From Quadrisphaera sp. (lineage in GTDB: Bacteria > Actinomycetota > Actinomycetes > Actinomycetales > Quadrisphaeraceae), in assembly GCA_029258695.1 (NCBI GenBank), contig JARIBR010000101.1, positions 1 to 24,811 on the forward strand: a stretch of 24,811 nucleotides of DNA, given 5' to 3'. Of the stretch, positions 14,284 to 22,246 are shown one piece after another (position 1 is the stretch's first letter; each line of letters starts with the position of its first letter). The notes under the pieces are model-generated. The model saw only the letters and a list, made by a program, of their open reading frames with translations. It was not told the DNA's origin and made no database searches. Both the position numbers and the translations under genes were made by a program.

Positions 14284-16773
14284 ATGGACAGCGCGACCTC
14301 CGCCCGGCGGGCGTCCCCGTCGGTGGGAGGCCCGGCCCTGTGGGCGCTGGCCGCCGTCGTCACCGCCGCGCTCGTCGTCTTCGACGTCGTCACCGCCCTC
14401 GCGCCGAGGCCCGAGCCCGTCGACCTGTGGGACACCTGGGTGTACGGGCTGGTGATGGTCGGGGCGGCAGGCATCGCCCTGCTGCGCGCCGCCTCCGTGC
14501 GCTCGGAGCGGGCGCTGTGGGGGACGCTGGGCCTCGCCATCGCCCTGTACGCGGGCGGGGACTGGATGTACACGCTGTGGATCCAGAACCTCGACCCGGA
14601 GCCGTACCCCTCGCTGTCCGACGCCTGGTGGATCGCGTTCTACGTCGTCGCGGCGCTCGCCGTGGTCGGGCTGGTGCGCGCCGAGCTCCCCACCGTCCCG
14701 GTCAGCGTCTGGCTGGACGGGTTGGTGGCCGGGCTCGGCGCGGCCACGCTGGCGGCCGCGCTGTCCTTCGACACCATCGCGCGCGCCGGCGCCCAGGGCC
14801 CGGCCCTGGAGGCCGCGGTCAACCTCGCCTACCCCCTGGCGGACCTCGTCCTGCTGGGCATCGCCACCGCCGCCATGGCGGTGCAGCGCTGGCGGGTGGG
14901 CCCGCGCTGGATCCTCCTCGGCGCCGGTCTGGTCGCCTTCAGCGCCGGCGACACCGCGTACGTGTACGCCGCCGCCACCGACGAGTACGTCGCCGGTGGC
15001 CTGCTCGACACCTCGTGGCCCACCGGCGCCGTGCTCATGGCGCTGGCGGCCCTCACCCCCGCGCCGCGCCGCATGAGCGCCCGCCGGGAGACCGCCGCGG
15101 TGGTGGTGGCCCCGGTCCTCCTCGCCACCGCCGCGCTCGGCCTCCTCGTGGCCCAGCAGCCGCTGGGCATCACCGGTCTCTCGCTCCTCCTCGCGGGTCT
15201 CACCGTCCTCGCCGCGCTGGCCCGCATCGCCGTCACCGTCCGGGAGGTGAGCGCGCTGGCCACCACGCGGGCGCAGGCCAGCACCGACGAGCTCACCGGC
15301 CTGGCGAACCGGCGCCAGTTCTTCGAGGTGCTCACGCAGGTCACCGCGCGCCGCTCGTCGTCCGTGGCCGTCGCGATGGTCGACCTGGACCGCTTCAAGG
15401 AGGTCAACGACTCCCTCGGCCACGACGCCGGGGACGCGCTCCTGCGCGCGGTCGCCCACCGGCTCCGCGCCGCCCTCGGCGAGCGCTCCCTCGTCGCCCG
15501 GCTCGGCGGCGACGAGTTCGCGGTCATCGTCGAGGCGGGGCCCGGCGCGCCCGCGGTGCTCGAGCGCCTGCGCGCCGCGCTCGCGGAGGTCTGCGCGCCC
15601 GTCCCGGTCGGTGAGCTGCGCCTGCGTCCCTCGGCCAGCGCGGGCGTGGCGCTCTCCCACGGCAGGCTCACCGACGTGGACGCGCTCATGCGGAGCGCCG
15701 ACGCCGCGCTCTACCGCGCCAAGGGCGCCCGCGGCAGCGTCGAGCTGGCCGGTACCGGCGACGAGAGCGGGCGCGACGGCGAGCAGCAGCGCGTCGTCGA
15801 GCTCCGCGCGGCGCTCGACGACGGCTCGCTCGTGGTCCACGTGCAGCCCCAGCTGGACCTGGCGACCGACGAGGTGACCACGCTCGAGGCGCTCCCGCGC
15901 CTCGTGCACCCCCGTCACGGGCTGCTCGGCCCGGAGAGCTTCGCGTCCGCGGCCCAGCAGGCGGGCCTCATGCCGACGGTGACCCGTCGCGTCCTCGACG
16001 CGGCGCTGCTCGCGCGAGCCGGGTGGGCCGCTGGGGGGCGCGAGCTGCGGGTCAGCGTCGCCCTCTCCCGGGCCGACCTCATGGACGAGGACCTCGTCGA
16101 CGTGGTGGCCGTCGCCCTGGACCGCCACGCGGTGCCGCACGGCGCCCTCGAGCTCGAGATCGAGGAGGGCTGCGTCGCCACCGACCTCGCCCACGCGACG
16201 CACGTCCTCGCGGCGCTGCGGGGGATCGGTGTGTCCGTCGCCCTCGACGGCTTCGACGTCGAGAGCTCCTCGCTGGGGCCGCTGAACCTGCTGCCGCTCG
16301 ACACGCTCAAGCTCGTCGGCACCTTCGGGCACGGGCACGGGCACGGGCACGACCACGAGCGTGAGCGCGAGCCGGCGGTGGCTCGGCGCTCCTGCGGCGC
16401 GGTGGCCTCGGTCGTCAGCGTCGCGCGCTCGCGGGGGCTGCGCGTGGTCGCCGTCGGTGCGCACGACGCGGCTGCCCGTCACCTCGCCGGGAGCATCGGC
16501 TGCCACGCGGTCCAGGCCCACCCGCGCGCCGGTGCGCTGGCGCTCGACGACGTCGAGGCCTGGCTCGAGGCCAGGACCGCGACGCGGACGTCACCGTCGC
16601 TCGACGGGGACGACGGGGACGGCGCGGTGGACCGGGAGCGGGGTGCCTGCCCCGCGGCCGGTCACGCCGGGGACCCGTCCACGGCGACCACCCGGTGGGC
16701 CGAGACCCGTGAGATCGCGCCGGACGCCACGTCGACCACGACGACGGAACCGGCCTCGACGCGCAGCGGCTGA
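14284..16773 (+). CDS. Membrane diguanylate cyclase with degenerate EAL domain
   Basis: 829 residues. About ten membrane helices fill residues 15-320. The GGDEF domain (about 330-485) is intact: STDELTGLANRR, DLDRFKEVND, and RLGGDEF with GGDEF at 408-412. The inhibitory RxxD site that should precede it is absent (GERS), so product inhibition is likely lost. The EAL domain (about 500-770) keeps EAL (535-537) and LELEIEE, but the catalytic Asn is Ala593 and the metal-binding DDF is DGF (Gly656), so c-di-GMP hydrolysis is improbable; it may bind c-di-GMP or be regulatory. A GHGHGHGHDH insertion begins at residue 682. The last about 60 residues are low complexity. ATG 14284 is preferred; GTG 14251 and ATG 14185 are alternatives, the latter crossing codons that look non-coding. 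Confidence 0.9.
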   Translation: MDSATSARRASPSVGGPALWALAAVVTAALVVFDVVTALAPRPEPVDLWDTWVYGLVMVGAAGIALLRAASVRSERALWGTLGLAIALYAGGDWMYTLWIQNLDPEPYPSLSDAWWIAFYVVAALAVVGLVRAELPTVPVSVWLDGLVAGLGAATLAAALSFDTIARAGAQGPALEAAVNLAYPLADLVLLGIATAAMAVQRWRVGPRWILLGAGLVAFSAGDTAYVYAAATDEYVAGGLLDTSWPTGAVLMALAALTPAPRRMSARRETAAVVVAPVLLATAALGLLVAQQPLGITGLSLLLAGLTVLAALARIAVTVREVSALATTRAQASTDELTGLANRRQFFEVLTQVTARRSSSVAVAMVDLDRFKEVNDSLGHDAGDALLRAVAHRLRAALGERSLVARLGGDEFAVIVEAGPGAPAVLERLRAALAEVCAPVPVGELRLRPSASAGVALSHGRLTDVDALMRSADAALYRAKGARGSVELAGTGDESGRDGEQQRVVELRAALDDGSLVVHVQPQLDLATDEVTTLEALPRLVHPRHGLLGPESFASAAQQAGLMPTVTRRVLDAALLARAGWAAGGRELRVSVALSRADLMDEDLVDVVAVALDRHAVPHGALELEIEEGCVATDLAHATHVLAALRGIGVSVALDGFDVESSSLGPLNLLPLDTLKLVGTFGHGHGHGHDHEREREPAVARRSCGAVASVVSVARSRGLRVVAVGAHDAAARHLAGSIGCHAVQAHPRAGALALDDVEAWLEARTATRTSPSLDGDDGDGAVDRERGACPAAGHAGDPSTATTRWAETREIAPDATSTTTTEPASTRSG
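16327..16350 (+). repeat. Four 6-base tandem repeats (GGGCAC) encoding Gly-His
   Basis: Four exact GGGCAC units, followed by GACCAC, encode the (Gly-His)4-Asp-His loop inside the degenerate EAL domain of the preceding gene. Confidence 0.9.
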
Positions 16774-19148
16774 ACGCGCGTCGTGCGCCGCCGCCCCGCC
16801 TGGTCGGTGACGGTCAGGCGCACGGACCGACGGACCGCCGCCGCCTCGCGCAGCGCCGCGAGCACCTCGACGGGGCTGGACTCCGCGGGGCTGGTCTCGG
16901 CGGGGCTAGTCTCCGCGGGGTCGGTCTCGGCGGGGTCGGCCTCGACGGGTGTCTCGCCCGCGTGCAGCGCAGCGACGAGGGCGCGCGCCGCCTCCGGGGT
17001 GGTCCGCGGTGGCTGGCCGGTGACCGGTCGCGGCGCAGGCTGCTCCGGCGCCCGGTGGCGGGGCGGCGCGTGGAGCACGAGCTCGGAGTCCTCCCCCTCG
17101 ACGACCGGCGCCATGCCCATCGAGCGCAGGACGACGAGCACCTGGGCGGGATCGGCCTGCGCAGCGGCGACCGTGGGCGCCAGCGAGCGCAGCCGCAGCG
17201 GGGCGGCCCGCGGGTCCGCCAGCACCTCGGCGAGCGAGGCGGGGTCGTCGGTGCGCAGGTAAGCCCCCGCCGCGCCCACGCGCACGCGCCCGTGCCGGCG
17301 CGCCGCGTCGGCCACGAGGCGCTCCAGCGCCTGCGGCACCGGCGTGGCGGAGTGCTCCGCGAAGAAGGACAGCAGCTCCTCCGCCCCCCGGCCGGCGTCC
17401 ATGGCACGCCGGAGCGAGGCGGGGGAGAAGCGGTAGACCGTGGCGCCGCCGCGGCTGTCGACGTCGGCCACCAGCGCCATGGTCTCCGCGAGCCCCGGCA
17501 CCAGCGGCCCCGGCGCCACGGCGGTGAGGTCCGCCTGCAGCAGCACCTGCGTCACCGGTGAGGGCGCCGCGGCCTCGAACGACGTGGCCGCAGCCTCGCG
17601 GCGCGCCGCGTCGACGTCGACCCGGGGGCGTGCGCCGACCGCCCCGTCAGCGCCCACCCCGTCAGCCTCCCCGAGGAGCGCGCGCCCGGCCGACGTCAGC
17701 CCCCCGAGGGCGGTGACCCCCAGCTGCTCGGCCTCGGCCGCGCCCCAGGCGACGAGGCGTCCGCCGGACGCGGCGGCGCGGCGCGGCACCCGCCAGGCGA
17801 CGCGCTCCGCGAGGGAGTCGACGCTCGCGGTGGTGCCCGGGGCGAGCGCGGCGAGCTCGCCGAGCGCGGCGGCCCGCACGTCGGGGGCGGCGGTGCGGTC
17901 CAGCCCGTCGGACAGGGCGGTGCGCGGGCCGCTGCGCTCGTCGCGGGTGCCCACGAGCGCGCTCACGCGAGAGGTCGCCAGCCACGCCTGGGCCAGCCAC
18001 GCCCAGCGCTGCCCCAGGCCCAGCGCCGACCACGCGTCGTAGGCGGGGGTGGGGGCCCACGACGGGTCGGCCTCGCCGTCGTCGGCGAGCAGCCCCGCCG
18101 CCCGGGCGAGCTCGACGAGGAACGCGGCCTGCCCCTCGGGCACGTCGAGGCGGGCGGCCAGGCGTCGCAGCTCGCGCACCCCCAGCCCGCCGGCCCGCAG
18201 CACCGCCGGCGGCGAGGCCTCGAAGGAGGTGAGCGCCTCGTGGACCAGGCGCACCGCCTCGGCGCCGGCGCCCGCGCCCTGAGCGTCCACGCGGGCGGCG
18301 CCGCGCGGCGTCACGGCCAGCGGTGGCGGCGACAGCGTGAGCCCGTCGCGCACCCGTCCTCCACGCAGCACGAGCGCCACCTCGCGTGGCAGCACCACCG
18401 CGGACGCGCCGGTGGGGGCCAGCAGACCGCGCGCCAGCGCCCACTCCACGGGGGTGGCGGCGTCCGCGGCCCGCACCTGCCGGTCGGCGGTGCCCACCGA
18501 GCCCACCGGCGGCCCCGCGGCGAGGCGCTCCAGCAGGGCCCGCACCCCGCCGGGCGCGCTCGCCAGCAGGGCCTCCAGGCGCTGCGCGTCGGCGAGCACC
18601 GCCACCACCGCGCCCAGACCGGTGACCGGATCACCGGCCGGGGGCAAACCCAGGTCCTCGACGAGCGCGGCGACCCGGGCGGCGGGCCGCCCGCCCAGCG
18701 CCTCGGCCAGGGGTGGGCCCAGCCCGGCGGGCGTCGGGCCGAGGACCTCGACGGCGGCGCGCAGCGGCACCAGCGCCCGGCGCGGGCCCCACACCAGGGC
18801 CAGCGCCCGCAGGCGCTCCAGCAGCGGGTCGAGCGAGGAGGGCAGCGCCCCGCTGAGGTGGGCCACCCGCTCCGCGGTGACGGGAGCCTCGTCGGGCCAT
18901 ACCGCCGCGAGCACCTCGAGCACCTCGAGCTCGGGGACGCTCAGCCCGTCCATGGCGCGCGCCGCCGAGACGCGCGTGGAGGCACGGGCGGCCAGCGCCG
19001 TGACGTCGAGGGGGACGGGCGTGGCCAGCTCGGGTCGGGCGAGCACCAGCGCGACGAGGTCGTCCTCGCTGCGCCCGCGGAGGTCGTCCGCCAGGCTGCG
19101 GGGGAGCCCCGGGGCGAGCGGCTCGGGGCGTGGCGGCACCCGCTCCAC
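16662..19148 (-). CDS. Helicase-associated protein (XPB/Ssl2-like N-terminal domain family)
   Basis: 828 residues with no helicase motor motifs. The N-terminal 500 residues are Ala/Leu-rich helical repeats with winged-helix-like character (LSVPELEVLEVLAAVWPDEAPVT, LDVPEGQAAFLVELARAAG). Residues about 530-700 resemble the XPB/Ssl2-like helicase-associated domain (VLLQADLTAVAPGPL, SPASLRRAMDAG, HSATPVPQALERLVADAARR), the same domain that begins the XPB helicase at 12013-13668. A linker of five 5-residue repeats (about 735-760) precedes a small C-terminal beta domain (VQPLRVEAGSVVVVDV) recalling WYL-type modules. The GTG at 19148 is chosen because only 49 bases separate it from the diverging HAD gene; GTG 19139 is possible. 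Its 3' end overlaps the converging GGDEF gene by 112 bases. Likely a partner or regulator of XPB, by family context. Confidence 0.85.
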   Translation of the reverse strand: MERVPPRPEPLAPGLPRSLADDLRGRSEDDLVALVLARPELATPVPLDVTALAARASTRVSAARAMDGLSVPELEVLEVLAAVWPDEAPVTAERVAHLSGALPSSLDPLLERLRALALVWGPRRALVPLRAAVEVLGPTPAGLGPPLAEALGGRPAARVAALVEDLGLPPAGDPVTGLGAVVAVLADAQRLEALLASAPGGVRALLERLAAGPPVGSVGTADRQVRAADAATPVEWALARGLLAPTGASAVVLPREVALVLRGGRVRDGLTLSPPPLAVTPRGAARVDAQGAGAGAEAVRLVHEALTSFEASPPAVLRAGGLGVRELRRLAARLDVPEGQAAFLVELARAAGLLADDGEADPSWAPTPAYDAWSALGLGQRWAWLAQAWLATSRVSALVGTRDERSGPRTALSDGLDRTAAPDVRAAALGELAALAPGTTASVDSLAERVAWRVPRRAAASGGRLVAWGAAEAEQLGVTALGGLTSAGRALLGEADGVGADGAVGARPRVDVDAARREAAATSFEAAAPSPVTQVLLQADLTAVAPGPLVPGLAETMALVADVDSRGGATVYRFSPASLRRAMDAGRGAEELLSFFAEHSATPVPQALERLVADAARRHGRVRVGAAGAYLRTDDPASLAEVLADPRAAPLRLRSLAPTVAAAQADPAQVLVVLRSMGMAPVVEGEDSELVLHAPPRHRAPEQPAPRPVTGQPPRTTPEAARALVAALHAGETPVEADPAETDPAETSPAETSPAESSPVEVLAALREAAAVRRSVRLTVTDQAGRRRTTRVQPLRVEAGSVVVVDVASGAISRVSAHRVVAVDGSPA
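16871..16945 (-). repeat. Five imperfect 15-base tandem repeats
   Basis: Units of the type CGGGG(C/T)(T/C)GGTCTCGG are repeated five times with 15-base period. On the minus strand they encode a Pro-Ala-Glu-(Thr/Ser)-(Asp/Ser) pentapeptide repeat that links the XPB-like domain to the C-terminal module of the helicase-associated protein. Confidence 0.85.
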
Positions 19149-19183
19149 GGTAGTCGCGCCGCTGCGCTGCGGGGGTGCGCCGG

Positions 19184-19189
19184 TAGCGT
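19184..19189 (+). promoter_or_regulatory. Possible -10 element of a leaderless HAD transcript
   Basis: TAGCGT fits the TANNNT pattern and ends 8 bases before the GTG start at 19198, the distance expected when transcription begins at the start codon. No ribosome site is visible before this gene. The whole divergent gap is only 49 bases. Confidence 0.3.
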
Positions 19190-19197
19190 CGTCGGCC

Positions 19198-19863
19198 GTG
19201 ACCTCCTCCACGCCCGGCGCGGCCCTGCTCGTCGGGTTCGACCTCGACCTCACGCTCGTGGACTCCCGCGAGCGCATCGGGACCTGCCTGGCCGCGGCGC
19301 TCGCCGACGAGGGCGTCGTCCTGGGCGCCGACGAGGCCGCCTCGACCATCGGTCTGCCCCTGTCCGACGGCCTGGACGTGCTCGCGCCCGGCCTGTCCGA
19401 GCCGGCGCGTGAGCGGGTCGTCGCGGACTACCGGCGGCGCCACGACGCCCCGGGGGCCCCGCCGATGAGGGCGATGGCGCACGCTCGCGAGGCGCTGACC
19501 GCGGTGCGGGCGGCGGGCGGACGCACCGCGGTCATCAGCGCGAAGCTCGAGCCGGTGCTGCGCCGGGCCCTGGCGGAGACGGGTCTCGACCCGCTCGTGG
19601 ACGTGGTCGTGGGCGGCCGGTTCGGTGCCGGGAAGGGCGAGGTGCTCCGCGAGATCGGCGCCAGCGGCTACGTGGGCGACCACCCCGGCGACGTGCTCGC
19701 CGCCCTGTCCGCGGGCGTCGAGGGCCTCGCGGTGCTCACCGGGGGGACCTCGGAGACCGAGCTGCGCGCCGCCGGAGCCCGCGAGGTCGTGGACGACCTC
19801 GGCGGTTTCGAGGCGTGGTTGGCCGGGCACGTCGCCCGGCTCGCGGCGCACGGCACCGCCTGA
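19198..19863 (+). CDS. HAD-superfamily phosphatase (phosphoglycolate phosphatase-like)
   Basis: 221 residues. Motif I is FDLDLTLVDS with nucleophile Asp15 and Asp17; motif II is TAVISAK; the conserved Lys lies in GAGKGEVLREIG; motif IV is YVGDHPGD. A helical cap follows motif I. This is a subfamily-I HAD hydrolase, cytoplasmic, with small phosphomonoester substrates such as phosphoglycolate; specificity is not decided by the sequence. GTG 19198 is the first start that leaves the diverging gene intact. The stop is only 11 bases from the end of the decayed gldA fragment on the other strand. Confidence 0.88.
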   Translation: MTSSTPGAALLVGFDLDLTLVDSRERIGTCLAAALADEGVVLGADEAASTIGLPLSDGLDVLAPGLSEPARERVVADYRRRHDAPGAPPMRAMAHAREALTAVRAAGGRTAVISAKLEPVLRRALAETGLDPLVDVVVGGRFGAGKGEVLREIGASGYVGDHPGDVLAALSAGVEGLAVLTGGTSETELRAAGAREVVDDLGGFEAWLAGHVARLAAHGTA

Positions 19864-19874
19864 CCAGCGGCGGG

Positions 19875-20075
19875 GCCGCCGCCCAGACCGACGACGACGT
19901 CGTGCCCGCTCGCGGAGATGGCCGCGACGATCCTCCACACGACGTCGTCGGTGATGAGGAGCGGGGAGGAGCCGAGCTGCGCGAGGTGGGTGCCCAGCTG
20001 CTCGATCGCCCCCTTGCCCTGCACGTACGCCCCGGGGCTGGACAGGACCTGGAGCGTCCCGCGGTTCGTGGGTGC
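19875..20075 (-). pseudogene. gldA: Glycerol dehydrogenase (gldA) remnant with internal deletion
   Basis: The minus-strand frame reads TLQVLSSPGAYVQGKGAIEQ, LGTHLAQLG, PLLITDDVVW, matching the N-terminal about 45 residues of GldA-type iron alcohol dehydrogenases (pattern QSPGKYIQG...LG...L). It then jumps within the same frame to ASGHDVVVGLGGG, the NAD-binding glycine motif that normally comes about 35-40 residues later (ECSxxEIxRL region missing). After GLGGG homology ends and the frame runs antisense into the HAD gene. There is no good start codon in frame next to the homology. So the gene has lost its start, an internal block and some 270 C-terminal residues. It sits head-to-head with allD and within its likely promoter area. 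Confidence 0.72.
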
Positions 20076-20123
20076 ATGCTGCCCTACACCCGAAGGACGA
20101 GAACCCCCACGAGGAGACATCTG

Positions 20124-21134
20124 GTGCGAGTGCAAGAGGCAGACCTCCACGACCTCGCCCGGCGCCGGTTCGCCGCCGCCGGGCTGAGCGAGGAGCACGC
20201 GGGCATGGTCGCCGACGTGCTCGTCTTCGCCGACGCGTACGGCGTCCACTCCCACGGGGTGATGCGCACGGAGTACTACGTGCAGCGGATCTCCCGGGGA
20301 GGCATCAACGCCCGTCCGCAGCTCTCCCTGGAGCAGACCGGACCGTCCACGGCGACCTTTCACGGCGACAACGGCGCGGGGCACGTCGCGGCGAGGCTGG
20401 CGATGGACGAGGCGATCCGCATGGCGAGGGACAGCGGTGTCGCCGTCGTCGGCGTCTCCAGGATGTCGCACAGCGGTGCGCTGTCGTACTTCACCCGTCA
20501 GGCCGCCGCGCAGGACCTCGTCGCGGTGTCGGTCTGCCAGTCCGACCCCATGGTGGTCCCCTTCGGCGGGGCGGAGCCGTACTACGGCACGAACCCCCTG
20601 GCGTTCGCGGCGCCCGGCGAGGACGACGTCCTCAGCTTCGACATGGCGACGACGGTGAAGGCCTGGGGCCAGATCCTCCAGGCGCGGACCGTCGGCCGTG
20701 ACATCCCCGAGGGGTGGGCGGTGACGAGCGACGGCAGCCCGTCGACCGACCCCCACGAGGTCGCGGCCCTGCTGCCGTCGGCCGGGGCCAAGGGGTACGG
20801 CCTCGCGATGATGGTGGACGTGGTCTCCGGCGTCCTGCTGGGGCTGCCGTTCGGGAAGCGGGTCTCGTCGATGTACGAGGACCTCCGGTCCGGGCGTGAC
20901 CTCGGGCAGCTGCACGTCGTGGTGGACCCGGCCCGGTTCACGGACCTGGCGGAGTTCAAGAAGAACATCGGCGTCACCATGCGCGAGCTCTCCGGCGCCA
21001 CCCCGGCGCCGGGGTTCGACCGCGTCCTGTACCCCGGCCAGGACCGCAAGCTCGTCCACGAGGAGTACCGCCGGGACGGCATCGAGATCGCCGACGACGT
21101 GTACGACTACCTCGTCGCCGTGCGGGAGGGATGA
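20124..21134 (+). CDS. allD: Ureidoglycolate dehydrogenase (NAD+)
   Basis: 336 residues of the malate/L-lactate dehydrogenase-2 family. Similarity to E. coli AllD is strong along the whole length: ADAYGVHSHGVMRTEYYVQR, MSHSGALSYF with the catalytic-type His116, CQSDPMVVPFGGAEPYYGTN, PLAFAAPGEDD, GAKGYGLAMMVDVVSGVLLG, and PAPGFDRVLYPGQD. AllD oxidises (S)-ureidoglycolate to oxalurate with NAD+ in allantoin breakdown. GAGGAG lies 7 bases before the GTG at 20124, fixing the start; an upstream ATG at 20076 is in frame but lies in gldA debris. allA, allC or oxamate genes are not in the window. A urease operon is 1.1 kb away. A strong hairpin follows the stop. Confidence 0.93.
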   Translation: MRVQEADLHDLARRRFAAAGLSEEHAGMVADVLVFADAYGVHSHGVMRTEYYVQRISRGGINARPQLSLEQTGPSTATFHGDNGAGHVAARLAMDEAIRMARDSGVAVVGVSRMSHSGALSYFTRQAAAQDLVAVSVCQSDPMVVPFGGAEPYYGTNPLAFAAPGEDDVLSFDMATTVKAWGQILQARTVGRDIPEGWAVTSDGSPSTDPHEVAALLPSAGAKGYGLAMMVDVVSGVLLGLPFGKRVSSMYEDLRSGRDLGQLHVVVDPARFTDLAEFKKNIGVTMRELSGATPAPGFDRVLYPGQDRKLVHEEYRRDGIEIADDVYDYLVAVREG

Positions 21135-21137
21135 GAC

Positions 21138-21178
21138 CGCTCCCGTGCGGCGACGGGCGTGGTCACCGTACGGGAGCG
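21138..21178. terminator. Bidirectional terminator between allD and the universal stress gene
   Basis: CGCTCCCGTGCGG (21138-21150) pairs with CCGTACGGGAGCG (21166-21178), a 13-pair stem with one G-U pair and a 15-base loop. It begins 3 bases after the allD stop and lies 21 bases past the stop of the converging universal stress gene, so it can serve both. There is no U-tract. Confidence 0.75.
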
Positions 21179-21199
21179 TCAGGCGAGGGGAGCCGCGGA

Positions 21200-22141
21200 T
21201 CAGCCCCGGCTCCCGGGACGGACCACCGCCACGGGGCACTCGGAGCGGTGGATGGTGGCGTGGCTGACCGAGCCGAGGAACAGCCCGCCGACGCTGCCGA
21301 GGCCGCGGGCGCCGACGACGACGAGCCCGGCGTCCTGCGAGGCGGCGACCAGCGCCTTGGCGGGCTTCTCGCGGACCAGGCGCACCTCGGCCTGCAGCCC
21401 GGGGTGGTCCTGGCGCGCCCGCGCCAGAGCGGCCTCGGCGCCCTGGCGGGCGATGCCCTCGGCCTTGCGGACCATCTCGGGCAGGTGCGCAGCGCCGTAG
21501 CCGGCAGCCAGGATGTCCGGTGGGCTCCACGCCGCGAGCAGCACCAGCGGCGCACCTTCGAGGACGGCCTCGTCGGCGGCCCAGGTCACCGCGGCCAAAG
21601 CGGCCTCGGAGGTGTCGACGCCGACGACGACGGGGTGGCTCGCGCCGGGTCGCAGCTCGGTGTCCCCGCGCACGACGACGACGGGGCAGGCGGCCTGAGC
21701 GGTGACGGAGAAGGCCGTCGAGCCGAGCAGCGCGCCGGCGACGGCGCCGCGTCCGCGGTTGCCGACGACGAGCAGGTCGACGTCCTGGGAGGCCTCGATG
21801 AGCGCGGCGGTGGGGTCGCCGATGCGCACGTCGGTCTCGACGGCCTCCGCCGGGGGCCCGCCGTCGACCTTCGCCGCCCAGGCGGCGCCCTCGCTCGTCA
21901 GCTGCTCACCGGCGTCGCGGCCGGCCCGCTGGAGAGCTTCCTGGCCCCCCGTGAGGCCGTCGCCCACGTCGGCGGTGAAGAGCAGCCGCAGGCGTGCACC
22001 GCGGGAGCCCGCCTCCATGGCGGCCCACGTCAGCGCCGTGGCCGAGGGCGGCGAGCCGTCGTAGGCCACCGCCACGACCGTCGCGGCTCCGGCCTCCTCG
22101 CGATCCTGGTGCTGGGTGGACGCGCTGCGCGTCGTCGTCAT
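21200..22141 (-). CDS. Tandem-domain universal stress protein
   Basis: 313 residues with two UspA domains (about 22-165 and 172-312), the size typical for actinobacterial stress and dormancy Usp proteins. Each domain ends with the ATP-binding pattern G-2x-G-9x-G(S/T): GNRGRGAVAGALLGST in the first and GARGLGSVGGLFLGS in the second. ATP binding is therefore expected; the cellular target is unknown. The ATG at 22141 is supported by GGAGGT 7 bases upstream; other in-frame starts at 22165 and 22198 have no such site and fall in the hairpin region. Conditions controlling it cannot be read from the sequence. Confidence 0.93.
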   Translation of the reverse strand: MTTTRSASTQHQDREEAGAATVVAVAYDGSPPSATALTWAAMEAGSRGARLRLLFTADVGDGLTGGQEALQRAGRDAGEQLTSEGAAWAAKVDGGPPAEAVETDVRIGDPTAALIEASQDVDLLVVGNRGRGAVAGALLGSTAFSVTAQAACPVVVVRGDTELRPGASHPVVVGVDTSEAALAAVTWAADEAVLEGAPLVLLAAWSPPDILAAGYGAAHLPEMVRKAEGIARQGAEAALARARQDHPGLQAEVRLVREKPAKALVAASQDAGLVVVGARGLGSVGGLFLGSVSHATIHRSECPVAVVRPGSRG

Positions 22142-22162
22142 GGGAACCACCTCCGCCCCGAT

Positions 22163-22199
22163 CATGGCCCCTCCCGGGTCGCGCGTGACAGGGGCCATG
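22163..22199 (-). terminator. Hairpin after the urease operon
   Basis: CATGGCCCCT (22163-22172) and AGGGGCCATG (22190-22199) form a perfect 10-pair stem with a 17-base loop. It starts 47 bases after the ureD stop on the minus strand and ends before the ribosome site of the universal stress gene. It is most likely the ureCFD terminator, but it could also lie in the leader of the stress gene. Confidence 0.55.
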
Positions 22200-22246
22200 G
22201 TCCCGAGGCCGTGGGGCCGGTCCTGCGGTCGCTGCGGGCGTGGTGG

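Noticed and set aside
14149..16521. Minus-strand open frame opposite the GGDEF gene
   Set aside because: The plus strand carries intact GGDEF and membrane-domain motifs; the antisense frame is low complexity.
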